A stretch of DNA of 64,000 nucleotides from Firmicutes bacterium AF25-13AC (GTDB taxonomy: Bacteria; Bacillota; Clostridia; Lachnospirales; Lachnospiraceae). Under the pieces are notes generated by a model that saw only the letters and a list, made by a program, of their open reading frames with translations, was not told the origin of the DNA and made no database searches. The stretch lies in contig QUFP01000006.1 in the NCBI GenBank assembly GCA_003478935.1, positions 62,001 through 126,000 on the forward strand, given 5' to 3'. This document shows, piece by piece, positions 16,723-25,917 of this stretch (position 1 is the stretch's first letter; every line of letters starts with the position of its first letter). The translations under genes were made by a program, and so were the position numbers.

Positions 16723-17985
16723 TTATAAAACGTCCTTTGGTCCGGAGATTTTTCCGGTTACAGCACTTGCTGCTGCAACATATGGACTTGCAAGATATAC
16801 TTCACTTGTTACATCGCCCATACGTCCTACAAAGTTACGGTTTGTGGTAGAAACGCATCTTTCATGCGCAGCCAGAATACCCATGTATCCGCCAAGACAT
16901 GGTCCACAGGTCGGTGTGCTGACAACAGCTCCTGCCTGAATGAAGGTTTGAACAAGTCCTTCCTCGATTGCCTGAAGATAGATTGCCTGTGTTGCCGGAA
17001 TTACGATGCAGCGAAGGCCTTTCTTTACCTTTCTGCCCTTTAAAATCTCTGCTGCTGCACGCAGATCTTCGATACGACCATTTGTACATGAACCGATTAC
17101 AACCTGATCAATTGCGATATCGCCTACCTCATCGATAGTATGAGTGTTCTCTGGCAGATGTGGGAAGGATACTGTTGGCTTTAAGCTGCTAAGATCAATA
17201 GTATATGTTGCCGTATACTCAGCATCCTCGTCTGCCTCGTAAACCTTATATTCCTTTGTGGAATGCTCCTTCATATAGGCGATAGTCTTCTCGTCTACCG
17301 GGAAGATACCATTCTTTCCGCCTGCCTCAATTGCCATATTTGCAATACAAAGACGATCATCCATTGAAAGATAAGAAATACCATCTCCTGTAAATTCCAT
17401 AGACTGATACAGTGCTCCGTCAACACCGATCATTCCAATAATATGTAAGATAACATCCTTACCAGTTACATACTCAGCTGGCTTTCCAGTAAGCACAAAT
17501 TTGATTGCAGACGGTACCTTAAACCATGCCTTTCCTGTTGCCATACCTGCTGCCATATCTGTACTTCCCACACCAGTGGAGAATGCGCCAAGCGCACCAT
17601 ATGTACATGTATGTGAATCAGCACCAATTACAACGTCTCCTGCAACTACAAGTCCTTTTTCCGGAAGAAGTGCATGTTCAATTCCCATCTCTCCTACATC
17701 AAAGAAATTTGTGATTTCGTTGCAGCCTGCAAATTCTCTTACACACTTACAATGCTCGGCAGACTTGATATCCTTATTCGGAACAAAATGATCGAGTACT
17801 AGTGCAATCTTGTCCTTATCAAATACTCCCTTTTTGTCAAAGCGCTCCATCTCATGGATCGCTACCGGAGAGGTAATGTCATTGCCTAAAACAAGGCTCA
17901 GATCTGCCTCAATCAGCTGTCCGGCCTTTACCTCTGACAGCCCTGCTGCTGCAGCCAGAATTTTTTGCGTCATCGTCATACCCAT
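16723..17985 (-). CDS. leuC: 3-isopropylmalate dehydratase large subunit
   Basis: Aconitase-family [4Fe-4S] subunit of 420 residues, the shorter LeuC type. The cluster ligands are visible as the Cys in GSCTNGR and the pair in PTCGPCLGG; substrate-side motifs [11 protein letters not shown] and RNFVGRMG are present. I chose the ATG at 17985 ([10 protein letters not shown]) because AGGAGG lies 8 bases upstream; the longer reading from 18048 covers the leader hairpin. First gene of leuC-leuD. leuA and leuB are not in the window. Confidence 0.96.
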   Translation of the reverse strand: MGMTMTQKILAAAAGLSEVKAGQLIEADLSLVLGNDITSPVAIHEMERFDKKGVFDKDKIALVLDHFVPNKDIKSAEHCKCVREFAGCNEITNFFDVGEMGIEHALLPEKGLVVAGDVVIGADSHTCTYGALGAFSTGVGSTDMAAGMATGKAWFKVPSAIKFVLTGKPAEYVTGKDVILHIIGMIGVDGALYQSMEFTGDGISYLSMDDRLCIANMAIEAGGKNGIFPVDEKTIAYMKEHSTKEYKVYEADEDAEYTATYTIDLSSLKPTVSFPHLPENTHTIDEVGDIAIDQVVIGSCTNGRIEDLRAAAEILKGRKVKKGLRCIVIPATQAIYLQAIEEGLVQTFIQAGAVVSTPTCGPCLGGYMGILAAHERCVSTTNRNFVGRMGDVTSEVYLASPYVAAASAVTGKISGPKDVL

Positions 17986-18055
17986 AATCGAGTCCTCCTG
18001 CTTGTAAATACCTGCCTTTGCTGTGCCAAACTGCACACAAAATTTCAAAATCAGG

Positions 18056-18124
18056 CAGCTGCATGCGCAACTGCCTAATTTCCTGCATTATTTTTATTTT
18101 AATGGATAATAAAAAGTTCGTCAA
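18056..18124 (-). promoter_or_regulatory. Predicted leuCD promoter and leader hairpin
   Basis: On the minus strand TTGACG (18119-18124), 17 bases, TAAAAT (18096-18101). About 10 bases into the leader is a 10-bp stem AGGCAGTTGC-GCAT-GCAGCTGCCT (18056-18079). No T run follows, no Leu-rich leader peptide is visible and no T-box motif is seen, so the hairpin's role is open. Confidence 0.55.
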
Positions 18125-18189
18125 TGATTTTTCTTTTTCTTTTATATGTGTATATTTATTGCCGTTACAGTTAACGCGTCATGTTACGA

Positions 18190-18320
18190 AGCCCTTCGGT
18201 GTAATGGTTTCGTCGCCGGACCAAACTCCGCAGGCTCCTTTTATGTTCTTTATTATTATACATTACTTTGAAAGACCTGCTTCAAGTGTCCGGCTCGTGA
18301 AAGCCATTCACCTTAGGGCT
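18190..18320 (-). repeat. 131-bp structured repeat, copy 2 (inverted)
   Basis: Same element as at 11464-11594 on the opposite strand, again exactly 131 bp. The paired arms are nearly identical; differences concentrate in the apical loop, and one stem change converts a U-A to a U-G pair (GCAGGT with ACCTGC in copy 1, with GCCTGC here). It fills the gap between the leuC leader and the end of the DUF4340 gene. Confidence 0.85.
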
Positions 18321-18358
18321 ATGCTGTAAATATTTGTCGTTGCGTGAACTGTAACTAT

Positions 18359-19525
18359 TTACATTCCATACTTAGAAATAGCATCTAAAACCGCGTCTAC
18401 ACTTTCTTTGCTGACTGTGTTAACCTGATCTGAGTCGTTCATGGAGACGTAGTAATATGCATCGTCTTCTGTTGTGGCTCCTATTGTCAGCTTTAAGGTG
18501 GTTTCTTCTTCGCCTGACTGGTATGTTATTGTAAGAACTGTTGCACCGTCTGTTAAGCCATAGGATTCTTTTTCTTCTTCGTCTGCGTAATAATCTGCGC
18601 AGTCGTTGAAGGTAAGACCTACCATGTTGACTAACAAATCATGAATATCGTCACTTTCGTCAACGCGCTGTGTCTTATTATCCTGTGTGAATACCCAGTG
18701 TGTTACATCAACCATTTCTACTGTTGATTCCTCTTCTGCTGATTCCCCTTCTGTAGAATCTGATACAGCTTTCGTTGTCTCTTCTTCTGATACTTTACTT
18801 TCTAATTCGCTGCTTTCACTTTCCGTTTCTGCTTCCTCGGATGCGTTTTCGGTCGTCTCTTCCTCGGTTGCCGGTTCTTGTGTAACTTCCTTTTCCATAT
18901 CAATTGTAGTGCCGTCTTTTACCAGCTGAACATCTGTGATGGATGTGCTGGTGATGGTTGGGAAGCTTTCCTTTTCCTGCAACGCTGAAATATCGTTGCT
19001 GATATCTGAGACATAGCTTGATGCTATTGTATAAATATCATCTGAGCCTTCTACTTTTGCATAATAGTCTGAATTATAGCTGTTAAGGTTTCCAATCTGG
19101 ATCGTTACCTCTGTGTCATCAGATCCCTTTGCTGTGATCGTGCAGCTTGGATTGTCCAGACCATACACTGACAAGTCATCCTGTACTTCCTCTAGCTTAC
19201 GCTCTGCAGTAAATGATTTTAAATCACTTGAAATGGAAGTCAAATAACTTTGTGTGACAGGAAAGTGCTCGTCGCTGTCATAGCTCCAAGTCTCGTTCTC
19301 AGTGTCATAGCTGAATGCGAATGTTCCGTAGCTGTTTGTGTAGCTGATTGAAACAGGCTCTTCCATCTGGCTTAAATAAAAGGTATTTGCCTCTTTTTCT
19401 GCCTTTGACTGCTCGGCTTTTTTTTCTTCATTATGCTGATTGATCAATACTATTGTGCCGTATGCGCCGCCAAGGACGGCAAGCGCACCGACTAAACCAA
19501 GTAGTTTTTTTGTATTCTTTGTCAT
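18359..19525 (-). CDS. DUF4340 domain protein, ABC-system partner
   Basis: A 388-residue membrane-anchored extracytoplasmic protein. Residues 8-27 form an N-terminal anchor (LLGLVGALAVLGGAYGTIVL). The DUF4340 pattern follows (FPVTQSYLTSISSDLKSF, LSVYGLDNPSCTITAKG) and recurs near the C-terminus. Between the halves is a 60-70 residue insert made almost only of Glu, Ser, Thr and Ala. It is the last gene of a four-gene run, 12 bases after the GldG-like gene. DUF4340 proteins commonly sit in GldFG-type clusters; their function is unknown. Confidence 0.82.
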   Translation of the reverse strand: MTKNTKKLLGLVGALAVLGGAYGTIVLINQHNEEKKAEQSKAEKEANTFYLSQMEEPVSISYTNSYGTFAFSYDTENETWSYDSDEHFPVTQSYLTSISSDLKSFTAERKLEEVQDDLSVYGLDNPSCTITAKGSDDTEVTIQIGNLNSYNSDYYAKVEGSDDIYTIASSYVSDISNDISALQEKESFPTITSTSITDVQLVKDGTTIDMEKEVTQEPATEEETTENASEEAETESESSELESKVSEEETTKAVSDSTEGESAEEESTVEMVDVTHWVFTQDNKTQRVDESDDIHDLLVNMVGLTFNDCADYYADEEEKESYGLTDGATVLTITYQSGEEETTLKLTIGATTEDDAYYYVSMNDSDQVNTVSKESVDAVLDAISKYGM

Positions 19526-19537
19526 ATACTCACACCA

Positions 19538-21199
19538 TTATGCCTTTCTTCTGCGGATCCATACAACCAATCCCGCAACAATTGAAAAGACTGGGATGAT
19601 GATTATAAACAATGCATTCCAAATGTTGCTTCCTGTTACAGTATTGTAAATAACTGAAAGGCTCTTTGCCGGAATTGATACGTTCTGAACATCATCGAAG
19701 TAAGATGATACGATGTTAATGAACTCATTTAAGTTTTCAATTCCAGTGAAGTTTCCAATCAGACTGGAATCAATCATTGTGGATGCAGAGATAACAGTCA
19801 GCTTAGAATCTGCTGATGGTGTCTCAAGCCAGCCATCTGTGTTTCCAACTGAAATGTCAGTCAGAACATCCTCAAGAGTGCTTTCCTCGGTAGATTCTGC
19901 CTCAGATGATGCTTCAGACGTAACTTCCTCTGATGCATTTTCAGTTACACTTTCAGTTGAAGCTTCCTCTGAAACGCTCTCAGCGGATGTCTTTTCAGTT
20001 TCTTTTGTATCACTGCCAGATTCTAACTCGCTCTCGCTTTCTGTATCTGCTGGTACTGTCTTCTGTGCTGATGCTGCCAGAATAAACTGTGTTGCCTCAT
20101 TGCTGTTTCCTTCACGAAATGCATTGTTACTTGTAGTTAAAAGTGTTGTCAGCGTTACATCTTCTGGTGTATTTTCTGATGCTGTCATACCTGCTACTGC
20201 ACCGACTAAGATGCTGCTTGTTGTTTCTACATTTGTGTCATTGCTTGTGATCATTGGGAAGAAATAGAACGCACTCTGTGCTCTCTGGTAATAGCGATCA
20301 CGATCTCCAATATAGGAGTTTACCATAGTCATACCATAATCTTCCATCAGCTCATTGAAGTTTGTAAGCTCCTTATCGGTGACACCGCGAAGCAAAAGTA
20401 CATTTCCGCCCTGATACAGATAGTTATGAAGTTCTGTATATTCATCAGTTCCAAGATCACTTGTAGGATTGTTGATAATCAAAAGATCACAATCATCCGG
20501 CACAGATGCTGTCTCAAGAAGATTTAAATTTGATGTTGTCATGCTGTTTTTAGTAAGCAGCTCGCCAAGCTCCTGACTTATTGCAGACTCACCATGACCT
20601 CTTAAAAGATAAATCTTTTTATCGTTATCGGAGGTAACAGCTGCCACAGCACTTGTCAGCTGACCCTCTGCATCAAATTCTGATTCGCTGCTGTAGCCAT
20701 AATAATTTTGCTGACTTACAATTATATCGCTAAAGGAAATTACCTGATTCTTTCCAGTTTCCTCGCATGATACAACAACAGAGTTTGCTGAAATTCCATA
20801 TTTTGTAAGAATTTCAGGGTGAAGAACAGGGTCTATATAGCTAACCTTTAACTTAGATGAGAGATCGCCATAGATAGAGATAAACCTTTCAATACGAGAG
20901 TCTATATTTCCCGTCTCTGCCACTACCTCAACAGTAACATCCTTGTCTAAGTCCTTTAATAATTCTTTGGAAGTATCTGAAACACTGAAAATTCCAGTTT
21001 CGCTCAAATCCCAATTTAATAACTTTGATGGAAGCTGTCCTATAATCAAATTTACTACTACAATAATTGCCAGCACAATTGCCGTCACTGCAAGGCTGAA
21101 GCTTCCATTTTTCAGCTGCACTACAGATGAAATATTTTTACCTGACGGCTTTTTTTCTTTCTTTTTTTTGATATCCATTCCTGCCTGCTTTCCTCTCAT
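19538..21199 (-). CDS. GldG-like ABC-transporter auxiliary protein
   Basis: A 553-residue protein of the ABC-type uncharacterised transport system family (GldG/ABC_transp_aux). A basic N-terminus precedes one membrane segment (about 35-55), then a large external domain (SDTSKELLKDLDKDVTVEVV, IYLLRGHGES), and a final helix with a basic tail (about 525-553). Residues about 390-460 are an acidic Ser/Thr/Glu insert. It lies between the permease and DUF4340 genes. The start is ATG at 21199 or, with GAGGA upstream, at 21178. The cargo is unknown; despite the name, nothing implies gliding in this organism. Confidence 0.8.
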   Translation of the reverse strand: MRGKQAGMDIKKKKEKKPSGKNISSVVQLKNGSFSLAVTAIVLAIIVVVNLIIGQLPSKLLNWDLSETGIFSVSDTSKELLKDLDKDVTVEVVAETGNIDSRIERFISIYGDLSSKLKVSYIDPVLHPEILTKYGISANSVVVSCEETGKNQVISFSDIIVSQQNYYGYSSESEFDAEGQLTSAVAAVTSDNDKKIYLLRGHGESAISQELGELLTKNSMTTSNLNLLETASVPDDCDLLIINNPTSDLGTDEYTELHNYLYQGGNVLLLRGVTDKELTNFNELMEDYGMTMVNSYIGDRDRYYQRAQSAFYFFPMITSNDTNVETTSSILVGAVAGMTASENTPEDVTLTTLLTTSNNAFREGNSNEATQFILAASAQKTVPADTESESELESGSDTKETEKTSAESVSEEASTESVTENASEEVTSEASSEAESTEESTLEDVLTDISVGNTDGWLETPSADSKLTVISASTMIDSSLIGNFTGIENLNEFINIVSSYFDDVQNVSIPAKSLSVIYNTVTGSNIWNALFIIIIPVFSIVAGLVVWIRRRKA

Positions 21200-21245
21200 T
21201 CTGCCGCTTTTTCGGCTTTTTTCTTACACCAATCTAGCGCTTATC

Positions 21246-22118
21246 TTAGCTCCATCTTCTCTTCTGGATTACCTGTGTGGTAAGGAAGATGCATGCCGCA
21301 CAAATCGAGATCAGCTCCACAACACCCTTTACATCAAACACATAATCAGAAACAAAGCTTGTCATTACCTTTGCAAATGCTATGTTTTCGATCATTCCTG
21401 GAACAAGTCCCTCAAAAAGAGCTGGCTTTACAACGTAAAGAATGATTAAAACTGCTGCTCCACCGATCAAAAGACCAAACGTAGCTGCATTGCTCTTTGT
21501 CATTACATAGACAATGACGCAAAGAAGAACTAAAAGAATCAGACAGCCTATCAAAGAGGCAATTGCTGTATTTGGCACATATTGGGAAAGACCATTTGAC
21601 AAATTGATCAAAAGCAGTGTAATGATCGTTCCAACTGCCGCGATGATGACACTCTCTGTCATTGCTGAGATCAGCATTCCAATGGCAACATAAGCGCAGC
21701 CGATCAGAAAATATACAAGAATAGTTGAATAGTCAACAAGAAAATATGCTGTTCCGGTGCTCTTAATGATCAATGGACACAGGCAAAAGATCACACATGG
21801 AATCGCAACAACTGCTGTCATTGAAAAGAACTTTCCTAAAACAATCTGTGTCACAGATACCGGTGATGTCAAAAGAAGCTGATCTGTCTTTGAATGACGC
21901 TCCTCTGAAAAGCTTCTCATTGTCAAAAGCGGAACAGTCAGTACAAATACGATGGCAGAGGCACTTAATGTGTAGGCAAAGTAAGGATAGCCATAGCTCA
22001 TGTTATACACCATAAAGTAAATACCTGTCACGAGCACAAGTGCGGCCACAAATACAGGTCCAATCATGGATGTGAAATAAGATTTAAATTCTCTGTTAAA
22101 TATTGCTTTCATTGTCAT
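21246..22118 (-). CDS. ABC-2 type transporter permease (GldF-like)
   Basis: A 290-residue integral membrane protein with about six hydrophobic helices (for example MIGPVFVAALVLVTGIYF, VFVLTVPLLTMRSFSEER). The motif LLTMRSFSEERHSKTDQLLL after the second helix is the usual coupling segment of this permease family. Its start overlaps the end of the ATP-binding subunit by 23 bases, so translation is coupled. It forms the export channel with that subunit; the GldG-like and DUF4340 proteins likely assemble with it outside. Confidence 0.88.
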   Translation of the reverse strand: MTMKAIFNREFKSYFTSMIGPVFVAALVLVTGIYFMVYNMSYGYPYFAYTLSASAIVFVLTVPLLTMRSFSEERHSKTDQLLLTSPVSVTQIVLGKFFSMTAVVAIPCVIFCLCPLIIKSTGTAYFLVDYSTILVYFLIGCAYVAIGMLISAMTESVIIAAVGTIITLLLINLSNGLSQYVPNTAIASLIGCLILLVLLCVIVYVMTKSNAATFGLLIGGAAVLIILYVVKPALFEGLVPGMIENIAFAKVMTSFVSDYVFDVKGVVELISICAACIFLTTQVIQKRRWS

Positions 22119-23172
22119 CCTCCTTATTGGCCTGCTTTGTCTGCTCTGCTTCCTTTACGGCCTCCTCTGCCGATTTTTTAATCTCATCCATCTCTTCTTC
22201 ATGAGCCTTATTGTCGGCAGTCAGCTCCATAAAGACATCTTCAAGTGTTGCCTTTGAATATTTCATCTCATAAATCGGCCAATTTTTTTCTGCGCAGATA
22301 CCAAATACAGCCTCACGCACATCAGCGCCATCTGTACGTATCTCAAATGAGGTCAAATTCAGATGCTTATCATCCTCATTCTGCTTTGTGGCTTCCAAAA
22401 CTGCTGCAACATGATGAAGCTGTGCAAAGCTGTTCTTTGCCTGCTCCTTTGGCGCCCTTATGCTGATTTCAAGCATAGCATCACTATCCATGTAGTGCAT
22501 AAGATTTTCTGTTGTATCACTTGCAACTAATCTTCCATGAGAGATAATCAAAATTTCATCGCATACGGCACTGATTTCAGAAAGGATATGTGAGCTTAAA
22601 ATAACTGTATGCTCTTTTGCAAGCTCTTTGATAAGAGAACGTATTTCAATAATTTGAATTGGGTCAAGACCTACAGTCGGCTCATCAAGAATTATAATTT
22701 CCGGCATGCCAAGCACAGCCTGTGCAAAACCAACTCTCTGACGGTAGCCCTTTGAAAGGTTTTTGATAAGTCTCTTTGCGACATCGACAAGTCCAGTCAT
22801 CTTCATGGCATTTAAAATGCTCTCCTGACGCTTTTTCGCCGGAATATTTTTTAACTGTGCCGCAAATTCAAGATATTCCCATACTGTCATATCTGTATAC
22901 AACGGCGGAAGCTCCGGTAGATAGCCTATACAGCGCTTCGCCTCTGCTGGTTCCTTCACGATATCGTGACCATTAATTAAAATCGTTCCCTCTGTAGGAC
23001 CGATATATCCGGTCATCATATTCATGGTCGTTGATTTTCCAGCTCCGTTTGGACCAAGAAAGCCATAAATCTTTCCTGGCTCTAGGCGAAAGCTTAAATG
23101 ATCGACAGCCACATGGTTTCCATACTTTTTTACCAGACCTGTTACTTCAATCAAAGTCTTGTCCTCCTGCAT
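22096..23172 (-). CDS. ABC transporter ATP-binding protein
   Basis: Nucleotide-binding subunit of 358 residues. Walker A GPNGAGKST (about 39-47), signature LSKGYRQRV, Walker B IIILDEP and the switch histidine in VILSSHILSE are present. After the ATPase core, about 130 residues include a C-terminal domain common in exporters of this class and an acidic Glu/Lys tail. First gene of the ATPase-permease-GldG-DUF4340 operon, divergent from serC. Confidence 0.92.
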   Translation of the reverse strand: MQEDKTLIEVTGLVKKYGNHVAVDHLSFRLEPGKIYGFLGPNGAGKSTTMNMMTGYIGPTEGTILINGHDIVKEPAEAKRCIGYLPELPPLYTDMTVWEYLEFAAQLKNIPAKKRQESILNAMKMTGLVDVAKRLIKNLSKGYRQRVGFAQAVLGMPEIIILDEPTVGLDPIQIIEIRSLIKELAKEHTVILSSHILSEISAVCDEILIISHGRLVASDTTENLMHYMDSDAMLEISIRAPKEQAKNSFAQLHHVAAVLEATKQNEDDKHLNLTSFEIRTDGADVREAVFGICAEKNWPIYEMKYSKATLEDVFMELTADNKAHEEEMDEIKKSAEEAVKEAEQTKQANKEDDNESNI

Positions 23173-23300
23173 CTCATTTTTGCAAACAGCCTTATTGCTG
23201 TTTTGCTATCATTTGTAATGTTAGGCGTCAAATGTGATGACTCTTTGATAAATTTGTGTCCATTGTTTGTCCTCTTGTGAAGAATTATTGAAATTAGGTA

Positions 23301-23407
23301 TTGACTTATTTCTAATTGAGTATTATATTATACTTTAATATGGTAAAGCACCATAGTAAATCACTGCATCTCACCGGTCTTTGACCGCCCGATAATATCT
23401 AATGCAG
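23301..23407 (+). promoter_or_regulatory. serCA promoter and leader hairpin
   Basis: TTGACT (23301-23306), 17 bases, TATATT (23324-23329). The leader then holds CTGCAT/ATGCAG (23364-23369 with 23402-23407) enclosing CGGTC-TTT-GACCG, ending 5 bases before the GGAGG of serC. That closeness to the ribosome site could allow translational control; no known riboswitch class is recognised. Confidence 0.6.
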
Positions 23408-23425
23408 CGATAAGGAGGTTTCTTT

Positions 23426-24511
23426 ATGGGAAGAGTTTATAATTTTTCTGCTGGTCCAGCTGTGCTGCCAGAGGAGGTACTGCAGGAGGCTGCAGCTGAA
23501 ATGCTTGACTATCAGGGAAGCGGTATGTCTGTCATGGAGATGAGCCATCGTTCTAAGGTTTACGATGCGATCATTAAAGAGGCTGAGGCTGATCTTCGTG
23601 AGCTTATGAATATTCCGGACAATTATAAGGTTTTATTTTTACAGGGTGGTGCATCCCAGCAGTTTGCTATGATCCCAATGAACCTGATGAAAAATAAGAA
23701 AGCTGATTATATTGTAACCGGTCAGTGGGCAAAGAAGGCTGCTAAAGAAGCTGAGCTCTACGGCGAAGTTAACGTTGTCGCTTCTAGTGCTGACAAAACA
23801 TTTTCTTATATTCCGGACTGTTCTGATCTTCCAATCGATGATGATGCCGACTATGTTTATATCTGCGAAAACAACACTATCTACGGCACCAAATTCCACA
23901 CACTTCCAAATACAAAGGGAAAAACACTTGTAGCTGATATCTCTTCCTGCTTCTTATCTGAGCCGGTTGATGTTACTAAATATGGTATGCTTTACGGCGG
24001 TGTTCAGAAAAATGTCGGTCCTGCCGGTGTTGTAATTGCAATCATCCGTGAAGACCTTATTACTGATGATGTTCTTCCAGGAACACCTACCATGCTTCGC
24101 TACAAGATTCATGCAGATGCTGATTCTCTTTACAATACACCTCCATGCTATGGTATTTATATCTGCGGCAAGGTCTTCAAGTGGCTTAAGAAAATGGGCG
24201 GTCTTGAGGAAATGCAAAGAAGAAATGTAGAAAAGGCAAAGATCCTCTATGACTATCTTGATTCTAGCAAGCTGTTTCACGGTACAGTTGAGCCGTCCTC
24301 TCGCTCTTTAATGAATGTTCCATTTGTAACTGGCGACAAGGAGCTTGATGCAAAATTTGTAAAGGAAGCTGAGGCTGCCGGTTTTGTTAACTTAAAGGGT
24401 CATCGCACTGTAGGCGGTATGCGTGCAAGTATCTACAATGCAATGCCAAAGGAAGGTGTAGAGGCACTTGTTGCATTTATGAAAAAGTTTGAGGAGGAGA
24501 ATTTGAAATGA
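23426..24511 (+). CDS. serC: Phosphoserine aminotransferase
   Basis: PLP enzyme of 361 residues converting 3-phosphohydroxypyruvate to phosphoserine. The start MGRVYNFSAGPA is diagnostic; HRSK (41-44) and the PLP lysine in YGGVQKNVGPAG (Lys195) are present. GGAGG precedes the start by 8 bases. It overlaps the next gene by 4 bases (ATGA), so serine-pathway enzymes are co-translated. Confidence 0.97.
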   Translation: MGRVYNFSAGPAVLPEEVLQEAAAEMLDYQGSGMSVMEMSHRSKVYDAIIKEAEADLRELMNIPDNYKVLFLQGGASQQFAMIPMNLMKNKKADYIVTGQWAKKAAKEAELYGEVNVVASSADKTFSYIPDCSDLPIDDDADYVYICENNTIYGTKFHTLPNTKGKTLVADISSCFLSEPVDVTKYGMLYGGVQKNVGPAGVVIAIIREDLITDDVLPGTPTMLRYKIHADADSLYNTPPCYGIYICGKVFKWLKKMGGLEEMQRRNVEKAKILYDYLDSSKLFHGTVEPSSRSLMNVPFVTGDKELDAKFVKEAEAAGFVNLKGHRTVGGMRASIYNAMPKEGVEALVAFMKKFEEENLK

Positions 24512-25668
24512 AAAGTGTTTATTGCTTAAATCCAATTTCTAATGCCGGAATGAGCCGTTTTGATGATACATACTGCATCGCTGATTCGATTGAAAATGCT
24601 GATGCTGTGCTTCTTCGCAGTGCTTCTATGCATGAAATGACACTTCCTGATTCTCTTCTTGCAATTGGACGTGCCGGTGCCGGTGTGAATAATATTCCGC
24701 TTGATTCCTGCGCAAAAAAAGGTATTGTTGTTTTTAATACACCAGGTGCAAATGCAAATGGTGTAAAGGAACTCGTTATTGCAGGACTCATGCTTGCTTC
24801 ACGTGATATTGCAGGCGGCTGTCACTGGGTACGTGAAAATAAGGATGACCCAAATATTGCAAAGACAGCTGAGAAGGCAAAGAAGGCTTTTGCTGGAAAT
24901 GAAATTAAGGGAAAGAAGCTTGGCGTAATCGGACTTGGTGCAATCGGTGTTCTTGTTGCAAATGCTGCAAGTGAGCTTGGAATGGAGGTTTTTGGCTGCG
25001 ATCCTTATTTAAGCATCCAGAATGCAGTTCGTCTCTCTCACCACATTACAATCGTAAAGGATAATGATGAAATCTATAATCAGTGTGATTACATCACCAT
25101 CCATGTTCCTGCACTTGACTCTACAAAGGGTATGTTGAATAAGCGTACTTTTGATCAAATGAAGGATGGTGTCAAGATCTTAAATTTTGCAAGAGATATT
25201 CTTGTAAATGATGCTGACATGGCTGATGCTCTTGCAAGCGGCAAGGTTTCTCGCTATGTTACAGACTTCCCGAATCCAGCTGTTGTAAATATGCCTAGTG
25301 CTCTTGTACTTCCTCATCTTGGTGCTTCAACTGAAGAATCTGAGGAAAACTGTGCTGTTATGGCTGTCAACCAGATTATGGATTATCTTGAAAATGGAAA
25401 TATTGAAAACTCTGTCAACTACCCATCCTGCAGCCTTGGCTACCGCAAAAAGACAGCACGTATCTGTGTATGCCACTACAACAGACCAAATGTTATCAGT
25501 CAGCTGACTTCTCTTTTTGGTGAGGCTGGTGTTAATATCAGTGATATGGTTTCAAAAAGCCGCGGCGAATATGCATACGCGATATTTGATGTAGAAGCGC
25601 CTGTAAGTGATGAATTTGAGAAAAAGTTAGAAGCAATGGAAAATATTATTCGCATCCGAATCTTATGA
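24508..25668 (+). CDS. serA: D-3-phosphoglycerate dehydrogenase
   Basis: NAD-dependent first enzyme of serine synthesis, 386 residues. The N-terminal substrate domain has GRAGAGVNNIPLD; the Rossmann motif is GVIGLGAIG (about 139-147); the ending near residue 270 is LPHLGASTEESEENC. Residues about 315-386 form an ACT domain (ARICVCHYNRPNVISQL), the usual serine feedback site. Directly coupled to serC. The phosphatase serB is not in the window. Confidence 0.95.
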   Translation: MKSVYCLNPISNAGMSRFDDTYCIADSIENADAVLLRSASMHEMTLPDSLLAIGRAGAGVNNIPLDSCAKKGIVVFNTPGANANGVKELVIAGLMLASRDIAGGCHWVRENKDDPNIAKTAEKAKKAFAGNEIKGKKLGVIGLGAIGVLVANAASELGMEVFGCDPYLSIQNAVRLSHHITIVKDNDEIYNQCDYITIHVPALDSTKGMLNKRTFDQMKDGVKILNFARDILVNDADMADALASGKVSRYVTDFPNPAVVNMPSALVLPHLGASTEESEENCAVMAVNQIMDYLENGNIENSVNYPSCSLGYRKKTARICVCHYNRPNVISQLTSLFGEAGVNISDMVSKSRGEYAYAIFDVEAPVSDEFEKKLEAMENIIRIRIL

Positions 25669-25670
25669 TA

Positions 25671-25865
25671 CCAGGGTCAAAAGCTCCAAAAGCCGTTCGT
25701 GCTTGCACGACTAGGTTTTTGAGCTTGGGACCCGCAAAAACATGAGGATGCAGCGATTTTCAAGGAAAATCAGCGAATCCGAATGTTTTTAGAATTGCGA
25801 AAGTTGCATAGCAACGGAGCAATTCGTGGATATCAGTTGGGGGCAAAATACCTTTTGACCCCAAC
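25671..25865 (+). repeat. Four-hairpin element downstream of serA
   Basis: About 195 bases starting three bases after the serA stop. Four successive hairpins: GGGTC/GACCC enclosing AGCTC/GAGCT and CGTGC/GCACG; AAAAACAT/ATGTTTTT enclosing GGAT/ATCC and GATTTTC/GAAAATC; GAATTGC/GCAATTC enclosing GTTGC/GCAAC; GTTGGGG/CCCCAAC. No ORF fits. It looks like a composite palindromic repeat or a 3'-UTR RNA. With the terminator it fills the 249-bp convergent gap. Confidence 0.7.
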
Positions 25866-25881
25866 ATCATCTTATAACACC

Positions 25882-25915
25882 AAAAAGCAGCGATCAATCT
25901 GGTCGCTGCTTTTTT
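25882..25915. terminator. Bidirectional terminator between serA and the accessory operon
   Basis: AGCAGCGA/TCGCTGCT stem flanked by five A and six T, serving the convergent serA transcript and the minus-strand gene ending at 25918. Confidence 0.88.
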
Positions 25916-25917
25916 AT

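Noticed and set aside
17986..18100. Leucine leader-peptide attenuator before leuC
   Set aside because: No Leu-rich short ORF and no terminator; only a single hairpin is present.
11464..18320. Composite transposon bounded by the 131-bp inverted repeats
   Set aside because: The enclosed genes are ordinary biosynthetic genes, there is no transposase, and no target duplication is visible at the ends.
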